From NCBI RefSeq assembly GCF_014648295.1, contig NZ_BMQV01000028.1, forward strand, positions 1 through 57,955: a stretch of 57,955 nucleotides of DNA. Direction: 5' to 3'. This DNA is from Shewanella saliphila (GTDB lineage: Bacteria; Pseudomonadota; Gammaproteobacteria; Enterobacterales; Shewanellaceae). Positions 1 to 7,585 of the stretch are shown here, in pieces (position 1 is the stretch's first letter; each line of letters opens with the position of its first letter). Under the pieces are notes generated by a model. That model saw nothing but the letters and a program-made list of their open reading frames with translations, did not search any database and was not told the DNA's origin. A program made the translations under genes and the position numbers.

Positions 1-53
1 AGATGAAAAGAAGATTTGCCTAAATCGATCCCAATTACTTTAATAGTAGACAT
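1..53 (-). CDS. IS110-family transposase, N-terminal part (runs off the left edge)
   Basis: Only the first 17 or so codons are in the window. Reading leftward from the ATG at 53, the protein begins MSTIKVIGIDLGKSSFH. The GIDLGK stretch matches the start of the RuvC-like DEDD catalytic domain of IS110-family transposases, with the first catalytic Asp in place. This family recombines DNA using a serine at the C-terminal end and, in studied members, a bridge RNA from the element's non-coding end. The remainder of the gene, the element's far end and its completeness cannot be judged here. Family assignment rests on a short segment but the motif is distinctive. Confidence 0.7.
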   Translation of the reverse strand, partial: MSTIKVIGIDLGKSSFH

Positions 54-54
54 G

Positions 55-117
55 ATGGTTCGCCTCTTTGATTAGCCTACCCTAAGTTTAGCTTAGCTTA
101 GGGGTGAGGCGGACCAT
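55..117. repeat. Imperfect inverted repeat upstream of the IS110 transposase
   Basis: The outer arms ATGGTTCGCCTC (55-66) and GAGGCGGACCAT (106-117) pair with one T:G mismatch. Inner arms built on ACCCTAAG and CTTAGGGGT continue the fold, so the leader could form a long cruciform or, if transcribed, an RNA hairpin. Its position directly before the transposase start suggests a subterminal site for the transposase, an autoregulatory element or part of a structured RNA. Which of these applies cannot be decided from sequence. Confidence 0.6.
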
Positions 118-123
118 CTAATT

Positions 124-150
124 AAGCCCCAACTTATGTTGAGGCTCTTT
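124..150 (-). terminator. Terminator of the decayed tRNA-Leu copy
   Basis: Read leftward, AGCCTCAACATAAGTTGGGGCT forms a hairpin. It is identical to the terminator at 294-322 behind the intact tRNA, but it is followed by TTAA rather than the longer T run. It now serves no functional tRNA. Confidence 0.6.
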
Positions 151-176
151 TACACCATACTTACGTATGTAAAGAA

Positions 177-245
177 TGGTACCCGAGGCCAGACTTGCAC
201 TTGCACGCCTGATGTTCAACCAGAGCGCGAGGGATTTTGCCCTTA
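177..245 (-). pseudogene. Degenerate tRNA-Leu remnant (3' portion)
   Basis: The leftward sequence keeps the CCTCGGGTACCA tail, the T-loop and a piece resembling the anticodon arm of the intact tRNA-Leu at 349-434. The T stem is mispaired (GCAAG against CTGGC), the variable arm is expanded, the anticodon arm is disrupted, and the 5' acceptor half is missing. It cannot fold into a cloverleaf. The homology to the neighbour is obvious by eye; its left limit is uncertain. Confidence 0.75.
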
Positions 246-293
246 GCCTTTTAGCTTTAAATCTTAACGATAAAACTCAAATTTCAGATATAA

Positions 294-322
294 AAAAGCC
301 CCAACTTATGTTGAGGCTCTTT
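294..322 (-). terminator. Rho-independent terminator of tRNA-Leu(UAA)
   Basis: Read leftward, the hairpin AGCCTCAACATAAGTTGGGGCT is followed by TTTTTTA. It lies about 27 bases beyond the CCA end of the tRNA, as expected for a monocistronic tRNA transcript. Confidence 0.75.
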
Positions 323-348
323 TACACCATACTTACGTATGTAAAGAA

Positions 349-434
349 TGGTACCCGAGGCCAGACTTGAACTGGCACGCTTATTCAGCGAGGGATTTTA
401 AATCCCTTGTGTCTACCGATTCCACCACTCGGGC
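349..434 (-). tRNA. tRNA-Leu (anticodon UAA)
   Basis: The leftward 86-base sequence starts GCCCGAG and ends CTCGGGTACCA. The acceptor stem pairs perfectly and CCA is encoded. The anticodon arm is AGGGA-TTTAAAA-TCCCT, placing TAA as the anticodon, which reads UUA and UUG. The variable arm (CGCT-GAATA-AGCG) is the long type expected for tRNA-Leu, and the T arm GCCAG-TTCAAGT-CTGGC is intact. It is followed by its own terminator at 294-322 and by a decayed partial copy. Confidence 0.95.
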
Positions 435-681
435 AAAACTTGTTGTGTTTTGATATCAAATATCAAGGCACTAAATTTTGATTTCCAGTAAGTTAATTTA
501 GGTCGTTTTTCGCGTCCCGCTTAACTTGGTGCATACTTTACTGATTTTTTTACGCCAGGCAACAAAAATATTTACCTGAACGAACCGAACGCTTCAAAAT
601 TCGTCAATTCGATTTAAATTACAGCAAACTGAGTAAGTTAACGCCAGCAGTTCTCTATATTGCCCAATACAAGCTGCGTAA
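435..681. other. Intergenic region with tRNA promoter side and a possible gene remnant
   Basis: The left part must hold the leftward tRNA-Leu promoter, but no convincing -35/-10 pair stands out. From 545 to 685 the plus strand has an open, start-less frame of 46 codons that translates to charged, protein-like sequence beginning FFYARQQKYLPERTERFK and ending QYKLRN. It could be the tail of a lost gene. No family is recognised. Confidence 0.3.
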
Positions 682-1014
682 TTAATTCGCTCTAACTGGT
701 GTTAAGCCTTTACTGCGATTGGTCACAGCATCTTCAATGTCAAAACCCGCTTGCGACCAAACTTGCGCCTCTTCTACGTTAAAAGATTCTTTTGCCCAAA
801 TAGTGGCAGTGTCTAAACTAAAATTAGCTTGCACCCAACCATCAGCTTCGGTGGCACCAAAACCACGGACACGCCAGTTTTGAGCCTGAATCGCATCAAA
901 CCCTATCGATTTCCATTGGCTAATTTCACGCTCAGACATGCCTTCCCAGCTTGGTGCTGAAGCACAGCCAACAACCAATGACACCAATAGACCAGCAAAC
1001 AGTTTCTTCATCAT
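682..1014 (-). CDS. Lipoprotein of five exact 13-residue W-x4-F-x4-A repeats
   Basis: The product is about 110 residues with a lipoprotein signal (MMKKLFAGLLVSLVVGC), so it is predicted to be lipid-anchored in the envelope. After the lipobox Cys the chain is essentially one repeat. Tryptophans recur every 13 residues (W34, W47, W60, W73, W86 from the ATG at 1014), each followed by Phe at +5 and Ala at +10. A TTG six bases upstream (1020) could also initiate, but the ATG at 1014 sits about eight bases after GTGAGTGA and is preferred. No function is known to me. The tail LTPVRAN is non-repetitive. Confidence 0.75.
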   Translation of the reverse strand: MMKKLFAGLLVSLVVGCASAPSWEGMSEREISQWKSIGFDAIQAQNWRVRGFGATEADGWVQANFSLDTATIWAKESFNVEEAQVWSQAGFDIEDAVTNRSKGLTPVRAN

Positions 1015-1151
1015 TTTCAATCACTCACAATAATACCCAAGTCTTGCAAAGCGCTTGTAAGGTATAGCGTTTATTAATGTTGCGGATAATATCTGAAATT
1101 GGACTTTATACAAGCAGGATGACTTAGATTTAATCTATAAATTAACACAAT

Positions 1152-1176
1152 AAAAAAGGCCGCTTTAGCGACCTTT
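1152..1176 (-). terminator. Terminator after rluB
   Basis: Leftward AAGGTCGCTAAAGCGGCCTT forms a hairpin followed by a T run, about 25 bases past the rluB stop. Confidence 0.8.
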
Positions 1177-1200
1177 AAAGATAAAACCTTCACCAGGTAA

Positions 1201-2073
1201 TTAGTCTCGTTGGCGAGTTGGTTTTCCGTGGTTTGAACCCACTTTATGTTTACGTACCGCACGGCGAATTTTGGCACTCTTCACTTTAGAGCGCGCTACA
1301 CTGTGTTTGTCTGTACCCAGCATCGAACGTGTTTCTGGCTCTAAACCGGCAAGTTGACGTAAATAGTTAACTTGATCAATAGGTAGTTCAACCCAGCCTC
1401 CACGAGGCAGTGTTTTAGGTAACTCAACTTGGCCGTAACGCACACGGATCAAACGGCTTACCTGCACTTCTTGTGATTCCCATAAACGACGTACTTCACG
1501 GTTACGTCCTTCACGTAGGGTCACATGCCACCATTGGTTAATCCCTTCACCACCAGCAGCTTTTATGCTGTCAAATTGTGCTGGGCCGTCTTCTAAAGTC
1601 ACGCCAGTACGTAAACGCTGTACTGCGGCTTCTGGCACTTCACCAAAAGTTCGCACTGCGTATTCACGCTCAACTTCGTTTGATGGATGCATTAAACGGT
1701 TCGCTAATTCACCATCACAGGTAAACAACAATAAACCCGAGGTATTAATATCTAAACGACCAACAGCAACCCAGCGAGCATCACGCACTTTAGGTAAACG
1801 CTCAAACACGGTCGTACGACCTTCAGGATCTTTGCGCGAGCAAATTTCACCTTCAGGTTTATGGTAAGCAAGCACACGACAAACAATGTCATCTGCTGAT
1901 TTTAATGAAATCGCGCGGCCATCAATACGTACTTTAGCATCAGCTTCAACACGATCGCCTAAACTGGCAATTTCACCGTCAACACTAACTCGGCCTGCAG
2001 CAATCCATGCCTCCATCTCACGACGGGAGCCATGGCCTGCACGGGCCAAGACTTTCTGCAATTTTTCACTCAT
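1201..2073 (-). CDS. rluB: 23S rRNA pseudouridine(2605) synthase RluB
   Basis: This 290-residue protein has an N-terminal S4 RNA-binding domain (about residues 2-60, [19 protein letters not shown]) followed by a RsuA/RluB/E/F-type synthase domain. The catalytic motif [15 protein letters not shown] holds the essential Asp. The family converts one uridine of 23S rRNA helix 89 to pseudouridine. The C-terminal tail is Lys/Arg rich, as usual for RluB and longer than in RluE. RluB normally sits beside scpA-scpB in gammaproteobacteria, which supports RluB over RluF; here the two are separated by an efflux module. The ATG at 2073 is directly before the S4 domain. Confidence 0.93.
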   Translation of the reverse strand: MSEKLQKVLARAGHGSRREMEAWIAAGRVSVDGEIASLGDRVEADAKVRIDGRAISLKSADDIVCRVLAYHKPEGEICSRKDPEGRTTVFERLPKVRDARWVAVGRLDINTSGLLLFTCDGELANRLMHPSNEVEREYAVRTFGEVPEAAVQRLRTGVTLEDGPAQFDSIKAAGGEGINQWWHVTLREGRNREVRRLWESQEVQVSRLIRVRYGQVELPKTLPRGGWVELPIDQVNYLRQLAGLEPETRSMLGTDKHSVARSKVKSAKIRRAVRKHKVGSNHGKPTRQRD

Positions 2074-2221
2074 TAGCGGGGACTCTTTAAAGAAATTCTA
2101 TAGAAAGCAAAAGGTTAATTACATTTTGCTTTATTGTCTTTTTAGGATTGTACCCGCCTATGGCGCATACAATAAGAAAAGTGCGCTGATTATACGCTGA
2201 ATATGGCAAACGAGCAAAAAA

Positions 2222-2262
2222 TAACAAAAGAAACCGCCGACCCAACTAAACGGGTCGGCGGT
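2222..2262 (-). terminator. Strong terminator after the RND operon
   Basis: Leftward CCGCCGACCCGTTTAGTTGG and its complement form a GC-rich stem of about 11 pairs, followed by TTTCTTTTG and further Ts. It lies 25 bases past the permease stop. Confidence 0.9.
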
Positions 2263-2286
2263 CATTAAGTTTCGCTCAACCAGTGT

Positions 2287-5200
2287 TTAACCGTGAGTGA
2301 TGTCTTGTTTATCAAAACGAATGTTAAACAATAAGCTGTACATCACTGGCAATACCACTAGGGTTAACAATGACGCAAACCCAAGACCAAAGATGATTGT
2401 AATCGCCATCGAACCAAAGAAAGCATCGCTGATAAGTGGGATCATCCCAAGCATGGTCGTAATTGCCGCCATCATTACCGGACGAACACGACTCACACAA
2501 GAGTGAACCAATGCATTTGTGGGTGCGGCGCCGTCATGAAGTTCAAGGTTTATCTGTTCAACCAATACAATGCCATTTTTGATCACCATGCCCGATAAGC
2601 TCAATAAGCCAAGCAAGGCCATAAAGCTAAATGGTGCGTCAAACAACAATAAGCCTGCAGATACACCAATTACCGCAAGTGGCACAGTGAACCAAATCAC
2701 TAAAGGTTGTCTTATCGAGTTAAATAATAATACGGTAATTAAAAACATCGCCAAATACCCTAATGGAATTGAGCTAAATACCGCCGTTTGTGCTTCACCT
2801 GCTGATTCATATTCGCCGCCCCACTCTAGACGGTAACCCGCAGGCAACTCAATGGCTTCAACTTTCGCTTTAACCTTGCGGTGTACTGAGTCAGCGGTTT
2901 CATTTGAGCCCAATTTAGGATCAGCCAACACTGCTAACATGCGGATCCTGTCGCGGCGCATCACCAAAGGATTTTCCCATTCAGTGCTAAATTCACTAAC
3001 AACTTGAGTTGCTGGTACAAAGGTATTGTTCTCGGTACTCCAAATTTGCATTTTCCATAAACTGTCTGCGTGTAAACGCTCTTCTGCAGGTGCACGAGCA
3101 ATAATGGGTAATAAATGGCTGGTTTCACGGTAGATGCCAATTTGCTTACCGCTAAAGTTAAGCAACAGTGCATTATCTAAGTCTTGCTTACTTATGCCTG
3201 TTTCACGCGCTTGAGCATTGAGTAATTGCGGGCGGATAACGGGCACTTGATTACGCCAGTCATGACGCACACCATCCATTGTGGGTTCAGCATTAAAAAT
3301 AGCTTTGGCCTTTGTTGCTAAAGCACGAAGCACTTGTGGGTCTTCACCGTAAAAACGCGCCTCAATTTTGGCTGCTGGCGAAGGGCCATTCTCCATCATC
3401 TTTAAGCGATATTGTGCTTGTGGGAACTGCTCTGCTAAATAACGTTCAACTTCGGGCATATACGCTTTAACGGCATCTAAATCTTCCATTTCGATGATCA
3501 TTTGAGCAAATGCGGCGTAACCTTTTTCAGGCTGATATGGCAATACAAAACGTTGTGCACCTTGGCCAATCACACTCGACAAATGCACCATGCCAGTATT
3601 GTTTTTCTCATCTTCCTGCATCAGTTTTTGTTCAATATCTGATACAAAACGCTCAGTCGCTTTAATGTCTGTGCCTTCTGGCATCCATACATCGACAAAG
3701 AAAATAGGCGTATTTGAAGCCGGGAAAAACACATTTTTAATGTAGCCAAAACCAAACACCGCCGACACCAACATAGCCAGAACTAGCAACAAGGTGACGA
3801 TGCGATTACGAAGCACGAATGATAATGTGCCGCGATAAGCGGTAAATAACCAGCCTTTGTAAGGGTCACTTTCTTCATCACTAGGCTCAGCATCTTTAAA
3901 CAACACATTACAGAAAAACGGCGTTAAGGTGATGGCGGTAATCCAGCTAATGAACAACGAAATCATCAACACTTGGAATAACGAACGACAAAACTCACCT
4001 GCGGCATTTTGTGATAAACCAATTGGCGCAAAAGCGATAATGGCAATAATGGTTGCACCTAATAACGGCCACTGGGTTTGCGATACAATCAGCTTCGCCG
4101 CTGCTAGGCGAGTTTTACCACGCTGTAAACCAATTAACACCCCTTCAGTGATCACAATGGCGTTATCCACCAACATCCCGAGTGCAATAATCAGTGCCCC
4201 TAGCGAAATAAGCTGTAGCTCAATGCCTAATACTTTCATCATAATGAAAGTACCTAAAATGGTGAGCAGTAAAATAAGCCCCATCAATAAGCCTGAACGT
4301 AGCCCCATAAAGAGCAACAATACGGCTATTACAATGCCGATCGACTCTAGTAAGTTGATCAAAAAGCCTTGTACTGTGTTATCCACTTCATGACTTTGGT
4401 TATAAACAGTATCTAACGCCATACCGATAGGTCGTTGCGACTCTAACTCTTGTATACGTTGATTTACGCGTTCACCTACGTCAACCACATTGACACCACC
4501 TGAAAATGAAATCCCCAAACTGAGCGCCAATTGGCCACGGTTATGGTAAATCACGCTCGGTGTTTCATCATAATCTTTGGCAATATGAGCAATGTCGCCT
4601 AAATAAATCAGCTCGGTGCTGCCTGGTGAACTCACCACCAGACGAGACAGCTCTTTTACAGAGCTAAACTCACCTGTTGGGTGTAATCGAATGCGGTTAT
4701 CGCCAATAACGATACTACCGGCATTAGACACTACGTTTTGATTATTGACTAGGCTATAAATGTAGCTTTGATCTAACCCTAAAGCAGACAGCTTTTGTTG
4801 TGATATTTCAATGACTACTTGTTCTGTAATATTGCCCACAACTGATACTTTTTTAACCCCTGGAACCAACACGAGTTCACGGCGTAAAAAGTCTGCATAG
4901 TTGCTTAATTCACGGTTATTAAAATCATCACCCGATAAATTAAGTAAAATACCGTAGACATCACCAAAATCGTCAATTACTTGTGGGGTGGCAGTTCCTG
5001 GCGGTAATTGGCCTTCAGTATCACTCACTTTACGACGCATTTCGTCCCACACTTGCGGCAAACGAGTTTTGTCGTAACTGTCTTTAATTTCGATTTGAAT
5101 TTGCGATAAACCCGCGCTGTTAATTGAGGTAATGTGTTTTACCCCATCTAACTGCTGTAAGGCATTTTCAAGCGGCAAGGTCACTTCTTCTTCAACTTGC

Positions 5201-5370
5201 TCTGGTGATGCACCAGGGTATGAGGTAATCACCAACGCCTGCTTGATGGTAAATTCAGGAAATTCGAGCTGACCTAAACCGGTAAATGCCACGCTACCGC
5301 CGATGAGCAGCAACAGCGTAAACATCCAACTAATGACCTTGTTGTTAATGGAGTACTCAGCAACACTCAT
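2287..5370 (-). CDS. RND-family multidrug efflux permease (AcrB/MexF type)
   Basis: At 1027 residues this is full length for an inner-membrane RND pump. The N-terminal transmembrane helix is at about 13-31 and is followed by the first porter loop (EFPEFTIKQALVITSYPGAS). A cluster of helices at about 337-480 and a second half from about 520 repeat the architecture. TM4 reads LGMLVDNAIVITEG around residues 398-410. Drug pumps of the AcrB type carry Asp-Asp at the proton-relay site; here it is Asp402-Asn403. Such pumps use proton influx to expel small molecules through a periplasmic adaptor and an outer-membrane channel. The adaptor gene is three bases upstream. No outer-membrane channel gene is present, so a TolC-like partner is presumably encoded elsewhere. 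The substrate cannot be told. Confidence 0.93.
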   Translation of the reverse strand: MSVAEYSINNKVISWMFTLLLLIGGSVAFTGLGQLEFPEFTIKQALVITSYPGASPEQVEEEVTLPLENALQQLDGVKHITSINSAGLSQIQIEIKDSYDKTRLPQVWDEMRRKVSDTEGQLPPGTATPQVIDDFGDVYGILLNLSGDDFNNRELSNYADFLRRELVLVPGVKKVSVVGNITEQVVIEISQQKLSALGLDQSYIYSLVNNQNVVSNAGSIVIGDNRIRLHPTGEFSSVKELSRLVVSSPGSTELIYLGDIAHIAKDYDETPSVIYHNRGQLALSLGISFSGGVNVVDVGERVNQRIQELESQRPIGMALDTVYNQSHEVDNTVQGFLINLLESIGIVIAVLLLFMGLRSGLLMGLILLLTILGTFIMMKVLGIELQLISLGALIIALGMLVDNAIVITEGVLIGLQRGKTRLAAAKLIVSQTQWPLLGATIIAIIAFAPIGLSQNAAGEFCRSLFQVLMISLFISWITAITLTPFFCNVLFKDAEPSDEESDPYKGWLFTAYRGTLSFVLRNRIVTLLLVLAMLVSAVFGFGYIKNVFFPASNTPIFFVDVWMPEGTDIKATERFVSDIEQKLMQEDEKNNTGMVHLSSVIGQGAQRFVLPYQPEKGYAAFAQMIIEMEDLDAVKAYMPEVERYLAEQFPQAQYRLKMMENGPSPAAKIEARFYGEDPQVLRALATKAKAIFNAEPTMDGVRHDWRNQVPVIRPQLLNAQARETGISKQDLDNALLLNFSGKQIGIYRETSHLLPIIARAPAEERLHADSLWKMQIWSTENNTFVPATQVVSEFSTEWENPLVMRRDRIRMLAVLADPKLGSNETADSVHRKVKAKVEAIELPAGYRLEWGGEYESAGEAQTAVFSSIPLGYLAMFLITVLLFNSIRQPLVIWFTVPLAVIGVSAGLLLFDAPFSFMALLGLLSLSGMVIKNGIVLVEQINLELHDGAAPTNALVHSCVSRVRPVMMAAITTMLGMIPLISDAFFGSMAITIIFGLGFASLLTLVVLPVMYSLLFNIRFDKQDITHG

Positions 5371-5373
5371 CGC

Positions 5374-6453
5374 TTATACTCCTCGCTGCCAATGTAATGG
5401 CTTGACCTTCATACCAGCGCTCAGTTGAGAGACGCCTGCAGCAACAATAAAATCGCCTTTATTTAAGCCGGTTAAAACTTCTACGCCTTCACTACTCACT
5501 CGGCCGATAGTGACATTTACTGGGCTCACAACACCGCTTTGTTGATCAAACTTCCATACGGTCATTTGGCCATTGGTATCGGCTTTATCCACTGCAGTCA
5601 CAGGCACAACGGCGGTAAAAACACTTTGATCAAGCGTCGTTGGGCTTATGGTTAATTCAGCGCTCATACCAGGCAGTAGCTGTACGTCTTTTGGTTGCGC
5701 TAAAGAAAATACCACTTCGTACGCCTGAGTACCGGGTGTCACTTGCGTAGAGTATTCTTTAAAACTTGCTTCAAACTCTTTGTCGTTCATCGCACTAAAA
5801 CGTACTTTGGCTTTTAAGTCGTGATTCACTTTTTGTGCATACTTGGCCACAATCACTTCTGGTACTTGAATACTAATATCCAATAAATGGTTATTTTGTA
5901 ACGTCAAAATACCTTGATTAGCTTGTACGATTTGATGATTATCAACCATACGCTTGGCGATGGTGCCACTAAAAGGGGCTTCAAGGCGGGTGTAGCTGAG
6001 TTGATCTTTAGCGGCTTCTAAGGTTGCTTTAGCCGTTTTTAATTGCGCTTTACTGCTGTCAAAGGCTGCTTGAGAAATCAATTTACGGCTAAACATGGCT
6101 TGGTTACGGGTATATTCAGCCGACAAAAACTCGTAATTGGCTTCACTGGTCATGAGGTTATTTTTGGCATCGCGATCATCTAGCTTTGCCAGTAAATAAC
6201 CTTGTTTAACTTGCTCTCCTTCAACAAGATCAAGTTTGACGAGTTGACCAGAGACTCTAAACGATAATTCAGCACGGCTATTAGCCGCCACTTTAGCTGG
6301 AAATTTATGTATTTGATTAGCCGCCGATTCTGAGACTTCAAATAATTTAACTGGGCGAATAACGTCTTTTTCTACGGTTTTTTCTGCTTGCGAGCAACCC
6401 GCAAAAAACACAGAAACAAGCAATGTTAGTGGTAACATTGAGTGATATTTCAT
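5374..6453 (-). CDS. RND efflux periplasmic adaptor (membrane fusion protein), lipoprotein
   Basis: The 359-residue product has a lipoprotein signal (MKYHSMLPLTLLVSVFFAGC), then a biotinyl-lipoyl-like half (ELSFRVSGQLVKLDLVEGEQ), a short alpha-helical hairpin (about 100-150), a second lipoyl half (YTRLEAPFSGTIAKRMVDN) and beta-barrel and membrane-proximal domains. It links the permease to an outer-membrane channel. The frame is open a further 30 codons upstream, but the ATG at 6453 is chosen because AAGGA lies eight bases before it and a proper signal peptide begins there. It is co-transcribed with the permease (three-base gap). The divergent LysR gene is the likely regulator. Confidence 0.92.
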   Translation of the reverse strand: MKYHSMLPLTLLVSVFFAGCSQAEKTVEKDVIRPVKLFEVSESAANQIHKFPAKVAANSRAELSFRVSGQLVKLDLVEGEQVKQGYLLAKLDDRDAKNNLMTSEANYEFLSAEYTRNQAMFSRKLISQAAFDSSKAQLKTAKATLEAAKDQLSYTRLEAPFSGTIAKRMVDNHQIVQANQGILTLQNNHLLDISIQVPEVIVAKYAQKVNHDLKAKVRFSAMNDKEFEASFKEYSTQVTPGTQAYEVVFSLAQPKDVQLLPGMSAELTISPTTLDQSVFTAVVPVTAVDKADTNGQMTVWKFDQQSGVVSPVNVTIGRVSSEGVEVLTGLNKGDFIVAAGVSQLSAGMKVKPLHWQRGV

Positions 6454-6578
6454 CGGTAAATCCTTGGTGATAGTGATGCGACAGACATAAAAATATTGAT
6501 AATAAGTCCGAAGGAGGTAAATTTTACAGAAGTACATGAACAATACGCTGATTTACAGTTGCATTAAACGGGTTTGTT

Positions 6579-6595
6579 TGGGAATATCAATCCCA
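6579..6595. promoter_or_regulatory. Candidate LysR operator TGGGA-N7-TCCCA
   Basis: A perfect 5-base-arm palindrome (TGGGA atatcaa TCCCA) lies in the 185-base gap between the adaptor gene and the divergent LysR gene, 44 bases before the regulator's ATG. LysR-type proteins usually bind interrupted dyads of this size between divergent promoters. The assignment is positional inference. Confidence 0.45.
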
Positions 6596-6638
6596 CTATT
6601 TGAGTTTGACTTGTCCGTCATCATTTTGAGCATAATTA

Positions 6639-7562
6639 ATGAAAACCGAAGACATAGCCTTATTTCACCGAATTGTCGAAACTGGCAGCATACTTGAAGC
6701 ATCAAACTTACTCAATTTGCCAAAATCGACCGTTAGCCGGCGGTTAATTTCTTTAGAAGAATCCTTAAATATTAAGCTGTTTCATCGTTTAAGCCGCTCA
6801 ATTTCGTTAACGTCTGCTGGCAGTCAATTTTATCAAAAAACATTAACAATGCTGGCAGAACTTGAGCAAACTTTAGCAGAAATTACCGACACCAAAGCTG
6901 AGTTAACCGCGCATTTACGCATTTTGATATTCCCTGTGCCGCAAATAATGGATGTCATCCGCAAAATATTTGCCTTTATGGATGAAAACCCCAAAGTCTC
7001 TATCGAGATGATCACTAGCACAGAGCCCTTAGACATGGTGCGTAACAACATTGACATTGCCTTTATGGTCAATGAAACCTTTACCGAGTTTGATATGGTG
7101 GCTAAACCTATCCTCAGTGAAGAAATGTGCTTTTTTGCCAGCCCTGAATACCTAGCAAAAGCAGGCACGCCTTTAAAGCTAACAGATATTGAGAAGCATA
7201 ATTCAATATTATTTCGCTTCCCTAATGGTAAAACATTCAGTGAGGTGCCGTTAGCAAACGATGTCTTGCAAGCGGTAAAAGGCAATCTGTGCACCAATAG
7301 CATTCATCTGGCTTATGAAGCCACTCGCCTCGGGAGAGGTATTGGTTACTTACCAAAAGGGTTATGCGTCGATGATGTACAACAAGGTAAATTGGTGCGC
7401 TTATTTGATGATTTACCCCCTTATATTGGGGTGGTGTTTTTGGTGTACCCATCGCGGCGTTTTTTAAACTTAACAGGCCAACGCTTATTGGATTACATGC
7501 AAACCGAGTTTCCACTCCAAAACACATCTGATTCAAGCATGGGTGCCAAACCTTGGATTTGA
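6639..7562 (+). CDS. LysR-type transcriptional regulator, divergent from RND operon
   Basis: The 307-residue protein has an N-terminal winged helix-turn-helix (ALFHRIVETGSILEASNLLN, then KSTVSRRLISLEESL) and a C-terminal effector domain (about 90-295). It is of the CrgA-like subgroup that starts with MKTEDIALF. It is transcribed away from the efflux adaptor and permease genes, the classic arrangement for a regulator of the adjacent operon. The inducer is unknown. It ends 24 bases from the convergent scpB stop. Confidence 0.92.
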   Translation: MKTEDIALFHRIVETGSILEASNLLNLPKSTVSRRLISLEESLNIKLFHRLSRSISLTSAGSQFYQKTLTMLAELEQTLAEITDTKAELTAHLRILIFPVPQIMDVIRKIFAFMDENPKVSIEMITSTEPLDMVRNNIDIAFMVNETFTEFDMVAKPILSEEMCFFASPEYLAKAGTPLKLTDIEKHNSILFRFPNGKTFSEVPLANDVLQAVKGNLCTNSIHLAYEATRLGRGIGYLPKGLCVDDVQQGKLVRLFDDLPPYIGVVFLVYPSRRFLNLTGQRLLDYMQTEFPLQNTSDSSMGAKPWI

Positions 7563-7585
7563 TAACTTAAAAAATAGCGACTGAA

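Larger units (their letters stand above)
1..120 (-). mobile_element. End of an IS110-family insertion sequence
   Basis: The transposase start at 53 leaves about 65 bases of leader before the duplicated tRNA terminator that begins near 124, so the element's edge is probably between 117 and 123. This leader is occupied by an imperfect hairpin (55-117). No clear terminal inverted repeat can be called, as is normal for IS110 proper. The short upstream end suggests that any bridge RNA lies at the other, unseen end. The exact boundary is inferred. Confidence 0.5.
124..379. repeat. Direct duplication of tRNA-Leu tail plus terminator (124-207 and 296-379)
   Basis: Bases 124-207 recur at 296-379 with an offset of 172 and only about two differences, both in the T-arm part. 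Each unit contains the 3' portion of a leftward tRNA-Leu and its hairpin terminator. Beyond position 207 the left copy diverges, so only the tRNA tail and terminator are conserved. This is either decay of a tandem tRNA pair or a duplicated 3' end left by an integrative element. Confidence 0.85.

Noticed and set aside
1074..1277. Small reading frame overlapping the rluB 3' end
   Set aside because: It crosses the rluB terminator and overlaps rluB in another frame without a ribosome site.
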